DNA of 45,317 nt from Myxococcota bacterium (lineage in GTDB: Bacteria > Myxococcota_A > Polyangia > Polyangiales > Houyiibacteriaceae): assembly GCA_025453555.1 (NCBI GenBank), contig JALOQC010000113.1, forward strand, positions 1 to 45,317, given 5' to 3'. Under the pieces are notes generated by a model that worked only from the letters and a program-made list of their open reading frames with translations, was not told the DNA's origin and searched no databases. Position 1 is the stretch's first letter; each line of letters opens with the position of its first letter. The translations under genes were made by a program, and so were the position numbers. Positions 23,661 to 32,937 of the stretch are shown in pieces.

Positions 23661-24593
23661 ATGAGCGACCTCCCGACGCCCCTCGTCTCCGCATCGTGGC
23701 TCCGCGATCACCTCGACGACGTGGTGCTGCTCGACGCGCGCGCGACGCCCGGCGCGCACGCCGACTACCTCGCGGCGCACCTCCCCGGCGCGCGCTTCGC
23801 CGACCTCGAGCGCGACCTCTCCGCGCCCGGCGATCCGGCGCGCGGTGGACGCCATCCGCTGCCTTCGATCGACGCGTGGTGTGCGACGCTGGGTCGCCTC
23901 GGCGTCGCGCCCGGCTCGAAGGTGGTCGTCTACGACGCGAGCGGCGGCATCCTCGCCGCGGCCCGCGCGTGGTGGATGATCCGCGCGATCGGCCACGAAG
24001 CGGTGGCGGTGCTCGACGGGGGGCTCGCGGCCGCGCGCGATGCCGGCATCGCGCTCACCGACGCCGTTGCGGACGAGACCACGCTCCCTCCGTACCCCGC
24101 GACGCGTTGGATGCTCCCGATCGTCGACGCGGACGAGGTCGAGCGTCGTCGCACCGACCCCGCGTGGCGCGTGGTCGACGTGCGCGCGCCCGAGCGCTTC
24201 GAAGGGCGCAGCGAGACCCTCGATCCGCTCGCGGGACACATCGCGGGCGCGATCAACCTGCCGTGCGCGTCGAACCTCGGCGACGGACGCTTCCTCGACG
24301 CGAGCACGCTCCGCGCGCGCTTCGAGGCCGCGTTGTTTGCCGAGTCGGCGGGGTCAGCCGCCGACTTGTCGCCCGAGTCGGCGGGGTCAGCCGCCGACTT
24401 GTCGCCCGAGTCGGCGGGGTCAGCCGCCGACTTGTCGACGCCGGAGCGGACGATCGTCTCGTGCGGCTCGGGCGTCACCGCGTGCCACACGTTGCTCGCC
24501 CTCGAGCTCGCGGGCCTCTCGGGCGCGGCGCTCTACGTCGGTTCGTGGAGCGAGTGGTGCCGGAGCGATCGCGCGAAGGCGACGGGCGGATGA
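23661..24593 (+). CDS. Tandem-rhodanese sulfurtransferase (3-mercaptopyruvate type) with repeat insertion
   Basis: 310 aa, two rhodanese domains. The N-terminal inactive one (VSASWLRDHL..., HLPGARFADLERDL) and the C-terminal one (VVDVRAPERFEG, GHIAGAINLPC) match the SseA/thiosulfate sulfurtransferase family. The catalytic loop is CGSGVT near residue 271, the form found in 3-mercaptopyruvate sulfurtransferases, which pass sulfur to cyanide or thiols. Just before the catalytic strand, the protein carries three consecutive copies of ESAGSAADLSP (about 229-261), an 11-residue repeat created by a 33-bp DNA repeat. Relatives have a short loop there, so the repeat is an insertion in a surface loop. 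CATGCT lies 6 nt before the ATG. Confidence 0.92.
   Translation: MSDLPTPLVSASWLRDHLDDVVLLDARATPGAHADYLAAHLPGARFADLERDLSAPGDPARGGRHPLPSIDAWCATLGRLGVAPGSKVVVYDASGGILAAARAWWMIRAIGHEAVAVLDGGLAAARDAGIALTDAVADETTLPPYPATRWMLPIVDADEVERRRTDPAWRVVDVRAPERFEGRSETLDPLAGHIAGAINLPCASNLGDGRFLDASTLRARFEAALFAESAGSAADLSPESAGSAADLSPESAGSAADLSTPERTIVSCGSGVTACHTLLALELAGLSGAALYVGSWSEWCRSDRAKATGG
24341..24439 (+). repeat. 33-bp in-frame tandem repeat (x3) carrying palindromic element
   Basis: Three units of 33 bp, with palindromes GTCGGCGG-GGTCAG-CCGCCGAC starting at 24344, 24377 and 24410. Each unit encodes ESAGSAADLSP in the sulfurtransferase gene. The last unit diverges after LS. The 8-bp stems are perfect in all three. 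Confidence 0.9.
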
Positions 24594-24678
24594 TCGGCGC
24601 GCAGCTCGGTTCTTGAGCACGCACGAATCCGTGAGCGCACGCGCGATCGAGTCGTGCACGTGCGAGCCCGCACGATCA

Positions 24679-24718
24679 CGAGGACCGTCCATCGAGCACT
24701 CCTCGAGCACGGTCCTCG
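24679..24718 (+). terminator. Inverted repeat between convergent genes
   Basis: CGAGGACCGT (24679-24688) pairs with ACGGTCCTCG (24709-24718) around a 20-nt loop, between the sulfurtransferase and the convergent pirin gene. A bidirectional terminator is plausible; no T-run is present. Confidence 0.4.
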
Positions 24719-24735
24719 AGCGCACGATCACCCGC

Positions 24736-25809
24736 TCACTCGGCCGGCGCTTCTTCCTCGCGTCCGTCGGGATGCTTCGCGCGCCGCCCGGCTTCGCGCG
24801 GATGCACGGGCCCATCCTCCGGCCACGGCCAGCCGCCGAACTTCGTACGTTGGTAGTCCGCGAAGGTCTGCCGGATCTCCTGCTCGCTGTTCATCACGAA
24901 GGGGCCGTATTGCACGACCGGCTCCCCGATCGGACGGCCCTGCAGCATCAGGATCTCGACCTCCGCGTCGCCCGCTTCGAGCTCGACCACACGATCCGGT
25001 CGCACCGCGATCGCGACGCCCACCGGCGCGCGCCCGCCCGCCACGATCAGCTCGTCGCCGCGGAAAAAGTAGAGCACGCGGTTGAGCCCCGGCGACGCGG
25101 CGGGGATCGCGAAACGCGCGCCCGGCTCCATCTTCAGCGTCCAGATCGCGACCTCGCTCTCGGGCCGACGCGCCCACGAACGCGGCGGTGGGCTCGGCGG
25201 CGACACGTGCTCCAACGCGCCCGCGACGATCGTCAGCCACGTCTTTCGGCCTTCGTCGTCCTCGCGCACGAGCTTGGGGATCGTCGGTGCCCACAGCATC
25301 GTGAACGACGGCTCGGCCATCTTGTCTGCGCTCGGCAGGTTCAACCAGATCTGGAAGAGCTCGGCCGGATTCGGAGCGTCGCGCTTCACGAGCGGGAACA
25401 TCTCCGAATGGACGATTCCGCGCCCCGCGGTGAGCCACTGCACGTCGCCTTCGCCGTAGCGCGCGGTCGCGCCGAGCGAGTCCGCGTGATCGACGAGCCC
25501 GCGCCGCACCACGGTCACCGTCTCGAAGCCGCGATGTGGGTGCTGCGGAAAGCCCGGCACCACGTCGCCGTGGTACATGCGCCAACCGTCCTTGCCCTCG
25601 AAGTCCTGCCCGATGTGACGACCCGCGAGCGACGCCGCCGGACCCATCGCCTCGTTGCCCGCCGGATAGGCGTCGTCGTGGTGCACGCAGAAGAGGAAGG
25701 GGTCCGCGGTCACCCACGGGAAGCCCAGGCGCTGGGCACCGAGGACGACTTCGGCCGCTGACCCGGCCGACTCGGAGGCGCTGTCGTCGTGTTTGTCTTG
25801 GTCGGTCAC
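24736..25809 (-). CDS. Pirin family protein with repeat-derived N-terminus
   Basis: 357 aa. Bicupin pirin fold: the N-terminal cupin has GDVVPGFPQHPHRGFETVTVV near 95-115 (metal-site histidines) and GEGDVQWLTAGRGIVHSEM near 135-153; the C-terminal cupin follows RFAIPAASPGLNRVLYFFRG. Family members include quercetinases and transcription co-regulators, so the role here is not determined. It is longer than typical pirins (about 290): the N-terminus carries SESAGSAAE encoded by the palindromic element, and the C-terminus has an extra WPWPEDGPVHPREAG tail rich in charged residues. The GTG start at 25809 is supported by GGAG 5 nt upstream. Convergent with the sulfurtransferase; both carry the same repeat family. 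Confidence 0.92.
   Translation of the reverse strand: MTDQDKHDDSASESAGSAAEVVLGAQRLGFPWVTADPFLFCVHHDDAYPAGNEAMGPAASLAGRHIGQDFEGKDGWRMYHGDVVPGFPQHPHRGFETVTVVRRGLVDHADSLGATARYGEGDVQWLTAGRGIVHSEMFPLVKRDAPNPAELFQIWLNLPSADKMAEPSFTMLWAPTIPKLVREDDEGRKTWLTIVAGALEHVSPPSPPPRSWARRPESEVAIWTLKMEPGARFAIPAASPGLNRVLYFFRGDELIVAGGRAPVGVAIAVRPDRVVELEAGDAEVEILMLQGRPIGEPVVQYGPFVMNSEQEIRQTFADYQRTKFGGWPWPEDGPVHPREAGRRAKHPDGREEEAPAE
25750..25771 (-). repeat. 22-bp palindromic element inside pirin gene
   Basis: Read on the minus strand: GTCGGCCG, GGTCAG, CGGCCGAA. Relative to the other copies, one stem position is changed on both arms (G to C and C to G), keeping the pair; the outermost pair is lost. It encodes SAGSAAE in the same codon phase as the other copies. 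Confidence 0.8.
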
Positions 25810-25950
25810 GATGGCTCCAATCCGTCGCAGCGAGCGACGTGGAGTCTCTGTGGGACCCGCGCGTGCGCCCGTCGACGCGTTCGACGAGCCGTTTCTCTCA
25901 TGCAACGAGCGGCGGCGTCTCGTCGTGCAGTCGTGGCATGCTCGCGCCCG

Positions 25951-27075
25951 ATGCGCGCGTTCGTCTTCGCTCTCGCTCTCGTGTCTGGTGCCGTGCTCGC
26001 TTCGGCGTCTCCCGTCGCGGCCCAGCGCAGCGTCGACGTCAACCGCATGCGGCCCGCGCTCGACCCCGACGGTTTCCTCGGAATCCAAGGCACCGCGACG
26101 CCCGGACACGGCCGCTGGAACCTCGGCCTCTGGCTCGACTACGCGAAACAACCGCTCCGCTTCACCACGATCGACCGCGGCGAGATCGACGCGATCCGAC
26201 ACCGCTTCGTCGCCGATCTCCAAGCGCAGGTCGGCCTCGGCACCCGCTTCGCGCTCGCGCTCGATCTGCCGGTGTTGCTGCATCAGTCGAGCGACGCGAG
26301 CGCCTTCACGGACGGCCTCGCTCCACCCGCGTCGCAGGCGCTCGGTGATCTTCGAGTGACCGCACGCGCGCGCATCTACGGCCGCGGCGCGAGCCCGATG
26401 CGACGTCGCAACGAAGGCCCCGGCGTCGCGATCCTCGGCACGCTCACGTTGCCCACGGGCGACGAAGCCGCGTTCATGGGCGAGAGCGGCGTGACCTCCG
26501 ACATCCAGCTCATCGGCGACTTCCACGTCTTCGGGCTCGGCGCCGGGCTCATGCTCGGCTGGCGCCATCGCTTCGACGATCGCTTCGTCGGCGCCACGCT
26601 CTTCCGCGACCAGCTCCTCTTCGGGCTCGGCGTGAAGGTGCCGGTGCCGTGGGTCGAAGGGCTCGGCGTGACGATCGAGACGCGCGGCGAGGTCGACGCG
26701 CGTCGACCCTTCGGCGGCGACGGACGCACCGCGGTCGAAGGCGACCTCGGCTTCACCTACCGCGTCGGCGACTTGAACCTGATCGCGCTCGTCGGCACCG
26801 GCTTCACGGACGGTGTGGGCACGCCTTCCATCCGCGCGACCGCGGGCCTGCACTGGGTGCCGCGCGCGCGCGACCTCGACGTGGACGGCATCCCCGACGA
26901 CGTCGACGAGTGTCCGCACCTCCCCGAGGACCTCGACGGATTCCAAGACGACGACGGCTGCCTCGACCCGGACAACGACAACGACTTCATCCCCGACGTG
27001 GACGATCGTTGTCCGAACGAAGCGGCGGAAGAAGGTCGCGACCTCGACGAGGACGGTTGCACCGATCCGGCCTGA
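25951..27075 (+). CDS. Outer-membrane beta-barrel protein with C-terminal thrombospondin type-3 repeats
   Basis: 374 aa. The Sec signal peptide MRAFVFALALVSGAVLASAS...AAQ is cleaved near 26. Residues about 30-300 alternate short hydrophobic strands (WNLGLWLDYAKQPLRF, ALALDLPVLLHQSS, VAILGTLTLPTGDEAAFMG) as in outer-membrane barrels. The C-terminus has Asp-rich calcium-binding type-3 repeats: DLDVDGIPDDVDECP, then DLDGFQDDDGC, DNDNDFIPDVDDRCP and DLDEDGC. In myxobacteria this barrel-plus-TSP3 arrangement usually continues into an OmpA peptidoglycan-binding domain, which is absent here because the gene stops right after the repeats. Either a natural short form or a truncated one. CATGCT lies 8 nt before the ATG. 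Confidence 0.82.
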   Translation: MRAFVFALALVSGAVLASASPVAAQRSVDVNRMRPALDPDGFLGIQGTATPGHGRWNLGLWLDYAKQPLRFTTIDRGEIDAIRHRFVADLQAQVGLGTRFALALDLPVLLHQSSDASAFTDGLAPPASQALGDLRVTARARIYGRGASPMRRRNEGPGVAILGTLTLPTGDEAAFMGESGVTSDIQLIGDFHVFGLGAGLMLGWRHRFDDRFVGATLFRDQLLFGLGVKVPVPWVEGLGVTIETRGEVDARRPFGGDGRTAVEGDLGFTYRVGDLNLIALVGTGFTDGVGTPSIRATAGLHWVPRARDLDVDGIPDDVDECPHLPEDLDGFQDDDGCLDPDNDNDFIPDVDDRCPNEAAEEGRDLDEDGCTDPA

Positions 27076-27427
27076 CGGCGCCGATGCACGGTGTGCGACC
27101 ACGAGCGCGCGTCGTCTTCGCGCGCCCACCTGCGGGCGTCGTGGGTGCGACGAGGTAGGCGCATGGAGTCGAACGTAGCGCCCGCACGACCACCGCGATC
27201 GCGGATCGCCCGCGCTACGCGAGCGATCCGTGAGGCGAGACGTCGGTGAATCGTCACGCGTGATCTGCGTCCGAAGCGCCTCACGTGGTTGACGACGACC
27301 GGGAGGCACGCCGTATCCTAGAGGTCCGCTGCGGGCGACCGCGTCGGCGTGGGCGAGTGTGGATGTCGGTGCGGATGTCGGTGTGGACGCCGAGGTGGAT
27401 GTCGACGTGGATCTCCGGGGGAAGCGC
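27076..27427. other. 352-bp intergenic region with GTGGATGTC microsatellite
   Basis: No gene is assigned. Contains a small hairpin CGCCC/GGGCG near 27123-27138 after the outer-membrane gene, a TATCCT at 27314-27319, and from about 27355 to 27420 degenerate GTGGATGTC/GTCGACGTG units just before the HEAT-protein start. The frame is open through these units (DVGADVGVDAEVDVDVDL), so translation could begin as early as 27359. Confidence 0.5.
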
Positions 27428-28366
27428 GTGAGAGCTCGGCGAACCCTCTGGGCGCGCGTCGCGGTGGCGTTCGCGTGCCTCGCCGTGCTGCTCGCGGTCG
27501 GTCCGGGCGTCGCGCAAGACCGCGCGGCGTTGATCCGCGCGCTCTCCGAGGCCGACGACTTCCGCGTTCGCGTGCAAGCTGCGTTCGGCATGGGCAACAC
27601 GCGCGACGCCGCCTACCGCCCGCACCTCGAGCGCTCGCTTCGCGACGCGAACCCCGCGGTGCGCGCGGCTTCGGCCACCGCGCTCGGTCGGCTCGGCGAC
27701 ACGCGCGCGATCGCTTCGCTGCGTCGCGCTCAGCGTGATGACTCGGCCGCGGTGCGCATGCAGGCGCAGCGTGCGATCGAGCGTCTCGAGGAGGGCGATG
27801 GCCCTCCGACCTCGACCGCACCCGCGCCGACCGCCGCGGCGGCGCCTCCGGCGGCGGGCTTCATGCCGTCGGTCACGTTCGTGCCCGAAGCGCGCCGCAT
27901 CTCGTGGCCGACGATCCGGTACGCCGTGGTGCTCGGCAACATGGACCACCGCACGCGTCATCCCGGGGCCGAGCGCCTCGTGAACAAGATGCGCGACGAG
28001 GTGATGAGCTCGCTCGTGGTGTTGCGCGGCGTCGCGGTCTTCTCGAGCGCGGAGGCGATCCAAGACGAGGCGACGCGCGAGATGCGGCGGCGCCGGATTC
28101 CGAAGCTGACCCTCGACGGGAACCTCGTGCGGGTCGACGCGCAGCGGGGTCGCAGCGAGCTCTCGGTCCGCTGCGAGGTGAACCTCACGTTGGTCGAAGA
28201 GGGCAACCTGCGTGGGATGCTCTCGGGCGCCGCGACGGGTAGCGAGCCTCCGCGTCGAGAGAACCGCGACCAGCAGCAGCGCCTCGCGGAGCAAGCGCTC
28301 TCGGCCGCGGTGCGGAGCGCGATGAGCGACGCTCCCACGGCCCTCGCGCGTGCTTCACGTCGCTGA
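27428..28366 (+). CDS. Exported HEAT-repeat protein
   Basis: 312 aa from the GTG at 27428, which gives a proper signal peptide (VRARRTLWARVAVAFACLAVLLAVGPGVAQ); earlier GTG codons back to 27359 are in frame. Residues about 32-120 hold HEAT-like helix pairs (DFRVRVQAAFGMGNTRD, NPAVRAASATALGRLGD, SAAVRMQAQRAIERL). A Pro/Ala-rich linker follows (GDGPPTSTAPAPTAAA), then a C-terminal domain (about 155-290) with WPTIRYAVVLGNMDHR, an Arg-rich MRRRRIPKLTLDGN and a conserved-looking beta pattern. Such proteins are common in myxobacteria and probably act as periplasmic scaffolds; the C-terminal domain is not recognised. GGGGG lies about 6 nt before the start. Confidence 0.78.
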   Translation: MRARRTLWARVAVAFACLAVLLAVGPGVAQDRAALIRALSEADDFRVRVQAAFGMGNTRDAAYRPHLERSLRDANPAVRAASATALGRLGDTRAIASLRRAQRDDSAAVRMQAQRAIERLEEGDGPPTSTAPAPTAAAAPPAAGFMPSVTFVPEARRISWPTIRYAVVLGNMDHRTRHPGAERLVNKMRDEVMSSLVVLRGVAVFSSAEAIQDEATREMRRRRIPKLTLDGNLVRVDAQRGRSELSVRCEVNLTLVEEGNLRGMLSGAATGSEPPRRENRDQQQRLAEQALSAAVRSAMSDAPTALARASRR

Positions 28367-28428
28367 ACGTGTGCATCGAGTCGCTGCGCGGCTGAGCGAC
28401 GCGTGCGAGAGCGATCGCGTGGTCGACC

Positions 28429-28446
28429 TGCTGCGGCGTCGCAGCA
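28429..28446 (+). terminator. Short hairpin after HEAT gene
   Basis: TGCTGCG (28429-28435) and CGCAGCA (28440-28446) form a 7-bp stem with a GCGT tetraloop, in the convergent gap 63 bp after the HEAT-gene stop. No T-run. Confidence 0.3.
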
Positions 28447-28574
28447 CGCGACGCGAACACCCACCACCGTGGAGGTGACCTCTCGTAGGTCCTCCAAACG
28501 CGAACGACGCGCGGACTCTTCGTCGGCGCGTCGTTCGGCGGTTGGTGCGGCGGATGCCGCGCGGTGCGATCCGC

Positions 28575-28763
28575 TCAGTCTTCGTTCCCATCCTTGAGGT
28601 CGGTGGTGACCAACTCGAGGAGGGTGCTCGTGAAGCCCACGATGTCGGAGCGCGAGTGGCCGTTGGCCTTCAGCTCCCGGTACACGCTCTTGGCGAGGAT
28701 GCGAAGCGAACGATCGGCTTCGGGGGGCGTGCTCGGGCGGCGGTCGGAAGTGGTTTCCTGCAT
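28575..28763 (-). CDS. Small conserved protein of unknown function
   Basis: 62 aa, starts at the ATG at 28763 with a good GGAGG ribosome site. A Thr/Pro-rich start (MQETTSDRRPSTPPEADRSL) is followed by a compact helical part (RILAKSVYRELKANGHSR, then SDIVGFTSTLLELVTTDL) and a short acidic tail. The alternating hydrophobic pattern and strong ribosome site argue that it is a real gene; no family is named. It sits alone between a convergent HEAT gene and an upstream gap of 270 bp. Confidence 0.7.
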   Translation of the reverse strand: MQETTSDRRPSTPPEADRSLRILAKSVYRELKANGHSRSDIVGFTSTLLELVTTDLKDGNED

Positions 28764-28998
28764 GGGGATGCGGCCTCCTCAGCAGGTCGCGTGCCACGGC
28801 TCGGGTAGCGAAATTCATCAAGAGTTTCCAGAGCGAGTCTGTGGCCTGCGTAGCGCTCTACGCACTCGGCGCGGCCCGCACTGAGAAGACCTCTTCGCGG
28901 TGTGTCGTGCTCGATTCCGCGAGGAAACTTCACGGAAACGACGGGTCCCGATCGAGGGACGCGTGCCGACCCCGCGATCGAACCGAAGACACCCACCA

Positions 28999-29025
28999 CG
29001 TCGAGCTCGGCACACGAGCTCGACG
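28999..29025 (-). terminator. Perfect 11-bp hairpin downstream of MFS/spermidine-synthase gene
   Basis: CGTCGAGCTCG (28999-29009), loop GCACA, CGAGCTCGACG (29015-29025), just beyond the stop codon at 29034. Likely a transcript end or stabilising structure; no T-run on either side. Confidence 0.5.
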
Positions 29026-29033
29026 CGGTTGCA

Positions 29034-32000
29034 TCAGGGCGTCGGCGACGGCGTGGTCGGCGAAGTCGGAGGCGCGGTCGGCGAAGGCGTGGCAGGCGGC
29101 GGTGCTTCCGTTCGCTCCGCCTTGTGCGACCCGTCGGGGGGATCGCCCGCCGCCTCGTCCGGCGCGTCGGTGGTCGGTGCTTCGCCCGGCGCGGCGCCTT
29201 GCTCCTCCGCAGTCATTCGCGCCTCCACGAAGAGCCGCATGTTCCGCATGCCTTTGTCGAAGGCGAGCTCCGCGTCGTGGCAGCGCCCGAGGAAGTAGAA
29301 GATCTCCGCGTGCCGGAGGACGTACTCCTCCTCCGTGCGCACGAGATCCTCCAGCAGCTCGATCGCCTCGCGATACCGCGACTGGTAGGTCGGCGCGGTC
29401 TTGTAGAGCAGGTAGGCGTGCAGCAGCTTCAGGCTCGGACCGCTGTGCAGACGCAGCGGCGCGGGGATCTCCTCCATCGCGGAGAGCGCGACCCCGAACG
29501 AGCCTTGGTCGACCGCCTCGCGCACGCGGAGGAAGCCCTCCGAGAGGGTGCGTGCCTCGCGCGCCGCGAGCTGCGGACCCGGGACCGGCGTCTCGAGGAA
29601 GATGGTCGGCTCGTTCTCGCCGCTCATCAGCCGCGTGATCACCTCGGCCGCGATGCGCGTCTCGCGCACCCCGCCCGCCCGCCTCCTGCGAGCGCGCGAT
29701 GAACGCCGCCGCTTCGGGCTTCTTGCCGTGCGCGATCAGCGCGAGCGCGAGCTCTGCGTATTGGCGCGCGGCTTCTTCGCCTTCGCCGAAGCCGCGAATG
29801 TGATCGGTCAAACGTCCGTACGGCCACTCCGGCGAGTAGATGTTCGCCAGATAACCTTCGAAGCGCTGGTACCCGATCAAATCGCGAGGCGCCGCGAACT
29901 CGATGTGCACGTTGTCGTCGGTGTTGAGCACCACCGGCTCGCGACGGCAGCTCTCGGGCGGGCACGAGCGATCGGGCGGGTTCGACGAGTCGGGGTACGC
30001 GACCCACTCGCCACCACGCAGGCGGTGCTCGATCTGCGTGAACTGCTCCACCTCTTCCTTCGAGCCGAGGATGAGGCGCGCGAAGACGTCGTAGGGCGAG
30101 TGGATGTACGCGCGCTCGAGCTCCTCGGTCACGTTCGGGAGCGCGAAGGCCGCGCGCAGGCGCTGCACGTCGAGCTCGAGCGGCGAGTCGCTGCCGAGCA
30201 GCACGGTGTCGCTCGAGAGATCCTCCGCCGCGAAGACGAGCACGTGCTCGAACTGCGACGCGAAGGTCCGGTAGATCGTCTTGATGTTCTCCGGGCTCAG
30301 CTCGTAGAGCTGCACCCACTGGCAGTAGATCCCACCCGGACGCAGGCGCTGCTTCGTGATGCGCCAGTGATCGGTGGTGAAGAGATCCGAGACGCCCGTG
30401 ATCCACGGGTTCGAGGGCTCGCTCACGATCACGTCGTACTGGCGATCGGTGGACGCGAGGTAGTTTCGGCCGTCGTCGTTGATGACGGTGAGCCGATCCA
30501 TCTGCACGTACGGGAAGTCCGAGAGCACGTAGTCGAGCCCGTTGACGTCTTGGAAGTACTTGGACGCGTCGGGGATCGCGCGCTCGAGCTCCATCACGTC
30601 CACGCTCTTGACCGGGAAGCGCAGCGCGGTGCCGACCGACACGCCGGAGCCGAAGCCGACGACCGCGACGTCGAGATCCTCGGGTCCGTTCGGGTGCATC
30701 AGCAGCGGGTAGGCCGCGACCATGATCTGCGTCGGCATGTCGTCGCCGTTGCTGGCGTCGACCTTGCCGTTGTTCTTCATCGCGTAGTGTCGACCCCAAC
30801 GCTCGACCGACACCGTGGTGGAGAGGCCGTCGTGGTAGTAGACGAGATCCGGCTCACCCCACGCGTCGCTGCACGCGTCGCGCGCGAGCGACACGCGGAA
30901 GACGCCGAGCGTCATCTGCGATTGATTCCAGCGCAGACCGGAGAGGAAGTCGGGCGGTCGCCAGCCGAGGAGCGCGAGGATCACGACCATCGGCGGGATG
31001 AGCGGCGCGAGCAGGTAGACCGTGAGCGCGTACCAGGTGGGCGGCCCGCTCGGCTCACCGTCCTCGTCTTCCTCGACGGACTTCTTCGTGAGCGAGGTCT
31101 TCTCGTCTTTGTTCTCGGTGGCCGACGCGATCAGCAGGAGCAGCGCGACGCCGAGGTAGACGAACATGCCGATGACGATCGTCTGCTCCATGCCGAGCGT
31201 CTGCATCAGCACGAAGCCCGGGAGCCACGCGCCGAGGATCGAGCCGAGCGTGTTGCCGGAGTAGACGTTGCCGACGTCGCGACCGACGTCACCGCCGCCG
31301 CGCGTCCAGATGCGGAGCACGAGCGGGAACATCGCGCCCATGCCGACGGTGGCCGGCAGGAGGCAGAGCGCGGCGGTGAGCCACATGAACGCGCGCACGA
31401 GACCGACGTGGTCGTAGAGCTGCTCGATGGGCGCCACGAGCGACGCGAACGCGCAGGGGATCTCGTCCTGGTACGCGTAGTTCACGAAGGCCGCGACCGC
31501 GATGAAGAGCGTCATCGAGGCGAGCTGGAGCACCGGGTAACGACGCAGCGCGATGGTGATCGCGAGGAAGGCGCAGACGGTGAGCGTGACGGCGGCGACG
31601 ATGGCGGAGAGGCGACCGTCGAACGAGAGCGCGTTGACGAGCGCGGCGCACGCGGGGCTCAGCAGCATGAGCAGCGCGGGCACGACCGGCACCGAGGTCG
31701 AGAAGCTGCTTCGTCGCCGCGCCGCGACCGCGCCCCAGATGACGGCGATGGGGATCGTGAAGACGCCGCAGAGCAGCAGCCACGTCATCCAGTCGTTCTC
31801 GGTGCCCCAGCTCGCGTTCGCGAGGAGCACGAGCGCGAACGAGCTGATCGCGGCGGTGGGCAGCAGGCGCTTGCCCTGGATGGCGCCCGAGGCGACCGCG
31901 GAGCCGCCCGCGATCCCGATGAGGAAGGTCATCAGGATCAGCGAGAACGACTGGTAGCTCGACCCGATCGTCATCGCGAGCGCGCGGGTCCAGACGACCT

Positions 32001-32937
32001 CGTAACAGAGCGACGCGAGACCGGAGGCGGCGAAGGCGAAGAACGCGGCCTTGCGCGCGAAGGCCGTGATCGGGACCGCGATCGCGTCCTCGGCGTCGGT
32101 GGTGACCGAGGAGTCGGGCTTCTCGCCCCGCTTCTCGGAGAGCTTCTCGCCCTCGGCGACCTTGGCCTCGAGGTCCGCCTTGCCGCTCTTCTTCGCGGCC
32201 TTCTTCTTGGAGGGCTCTTCCTTCGGGTCGGCTTCGAGCTTCGTCTCGCTCTTCTCTTCCTTCGCCACGTCCTTCGCCGTCAAGACGACCGGCGCGTCGG
32301 CGCCCGCGGCCTCGAGCTGCCGACGGAACACGAAGATGAGCGCGAAGAGCGCGAAGTTCATCGAGGCGGCGACGAGGTTGGTCGTCGAGACGCCGAGGTT
32401 CGGGAGCAGCACGAACGACGCGAGCGCGACGCCCGCGACCGCGCCGAAGGTGTTCACGGAGTAGAGCGCGCCGACCCACGCGCCGACCTTGCCGGCGTCG
32501 CTCGCGCGCGCGACGAAGTGCCGCGAGAGCAGCGGGAGGCTCGAGCCCATCAGGGTCGTGGGCACCAGAAGAATCGGCGCGACCACGAGGAAGCGGAGCA
32601 GCAGGATCGCCCACCAGAGATCGACGTCGTTGCGGAGCCACGCGTTGACGCCCGCGAGCCAACCTTCCGAGTCGACGAGGAAGGGCACGAGCAGCGCCCA
32701 CACGCCGACGATGCCTTCCACGATGCCGTACGCGAGCAGCGGCTTCTTGATCTTGTCGGCGTACCGGCCGGCGAGGAACGCGCCGAGGCCGAGGCCGGCC
32801 ATGAACATCGTGACCGTGGTGCTGATCGCGATGTGGCTGGCGCCGAAGACGCGACCGAGCATGCGCGACCAGATGGACTGGAAGATCAGGCTGGAGGCGC
32901 CGGAGAGGAAGAACGCGAGGAAAGCTGCGGTGCGCAT
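29034..32937 (-). pseudogene. MFS/spermidine-synthase fusion membrane protein, frameshifted near its C-terminus
   Basis: About 1300 codons. Residues 1-200 and 290-690 form two blocks of membrane helices (FLSGASSLIFQSIWSRMLGR, the usual start of this family, and FAASGLASLCYEVVWTRALAM). They are joined by a Lys/Glu-rich cytoplasmic linker (KEEKSETKLEADPKEEPSKK). A spermidine-synthase-like Rossmann domain follows (VAVVGFGSGVSVG, DVMELERA, VINDDGRNYL, YDVIVSEPSNPWITG). The last about 210 codons are TPR-like and end in a Pro/Thr tail. Near 29675-29690 the sense frame changes by +1 within GGCGGGCGGGCGGGG; deleting one G or one GGGC unit would restore one reading. Fused proteins of this kind have unknown substrates; aminopropyl transfer is not assured. 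The start could also be the GTG at 33006. If read as sequenced, an unrelated tail replaces the TPR part. Confidence 0.75.

Noticed and set aside
24341-24439. CRISPR array
   Set aside because: The repeats are directly adjacent with no variable spacers, and they are coding.
25810-27600. Upstream extension of the pirin frame to 27600 on the minus strand
   Set aside because: It lies opposite the outer-membrane protein and the start of the HEAT gene and has no domain; the GTG at 25809 has a proper ribosome site.
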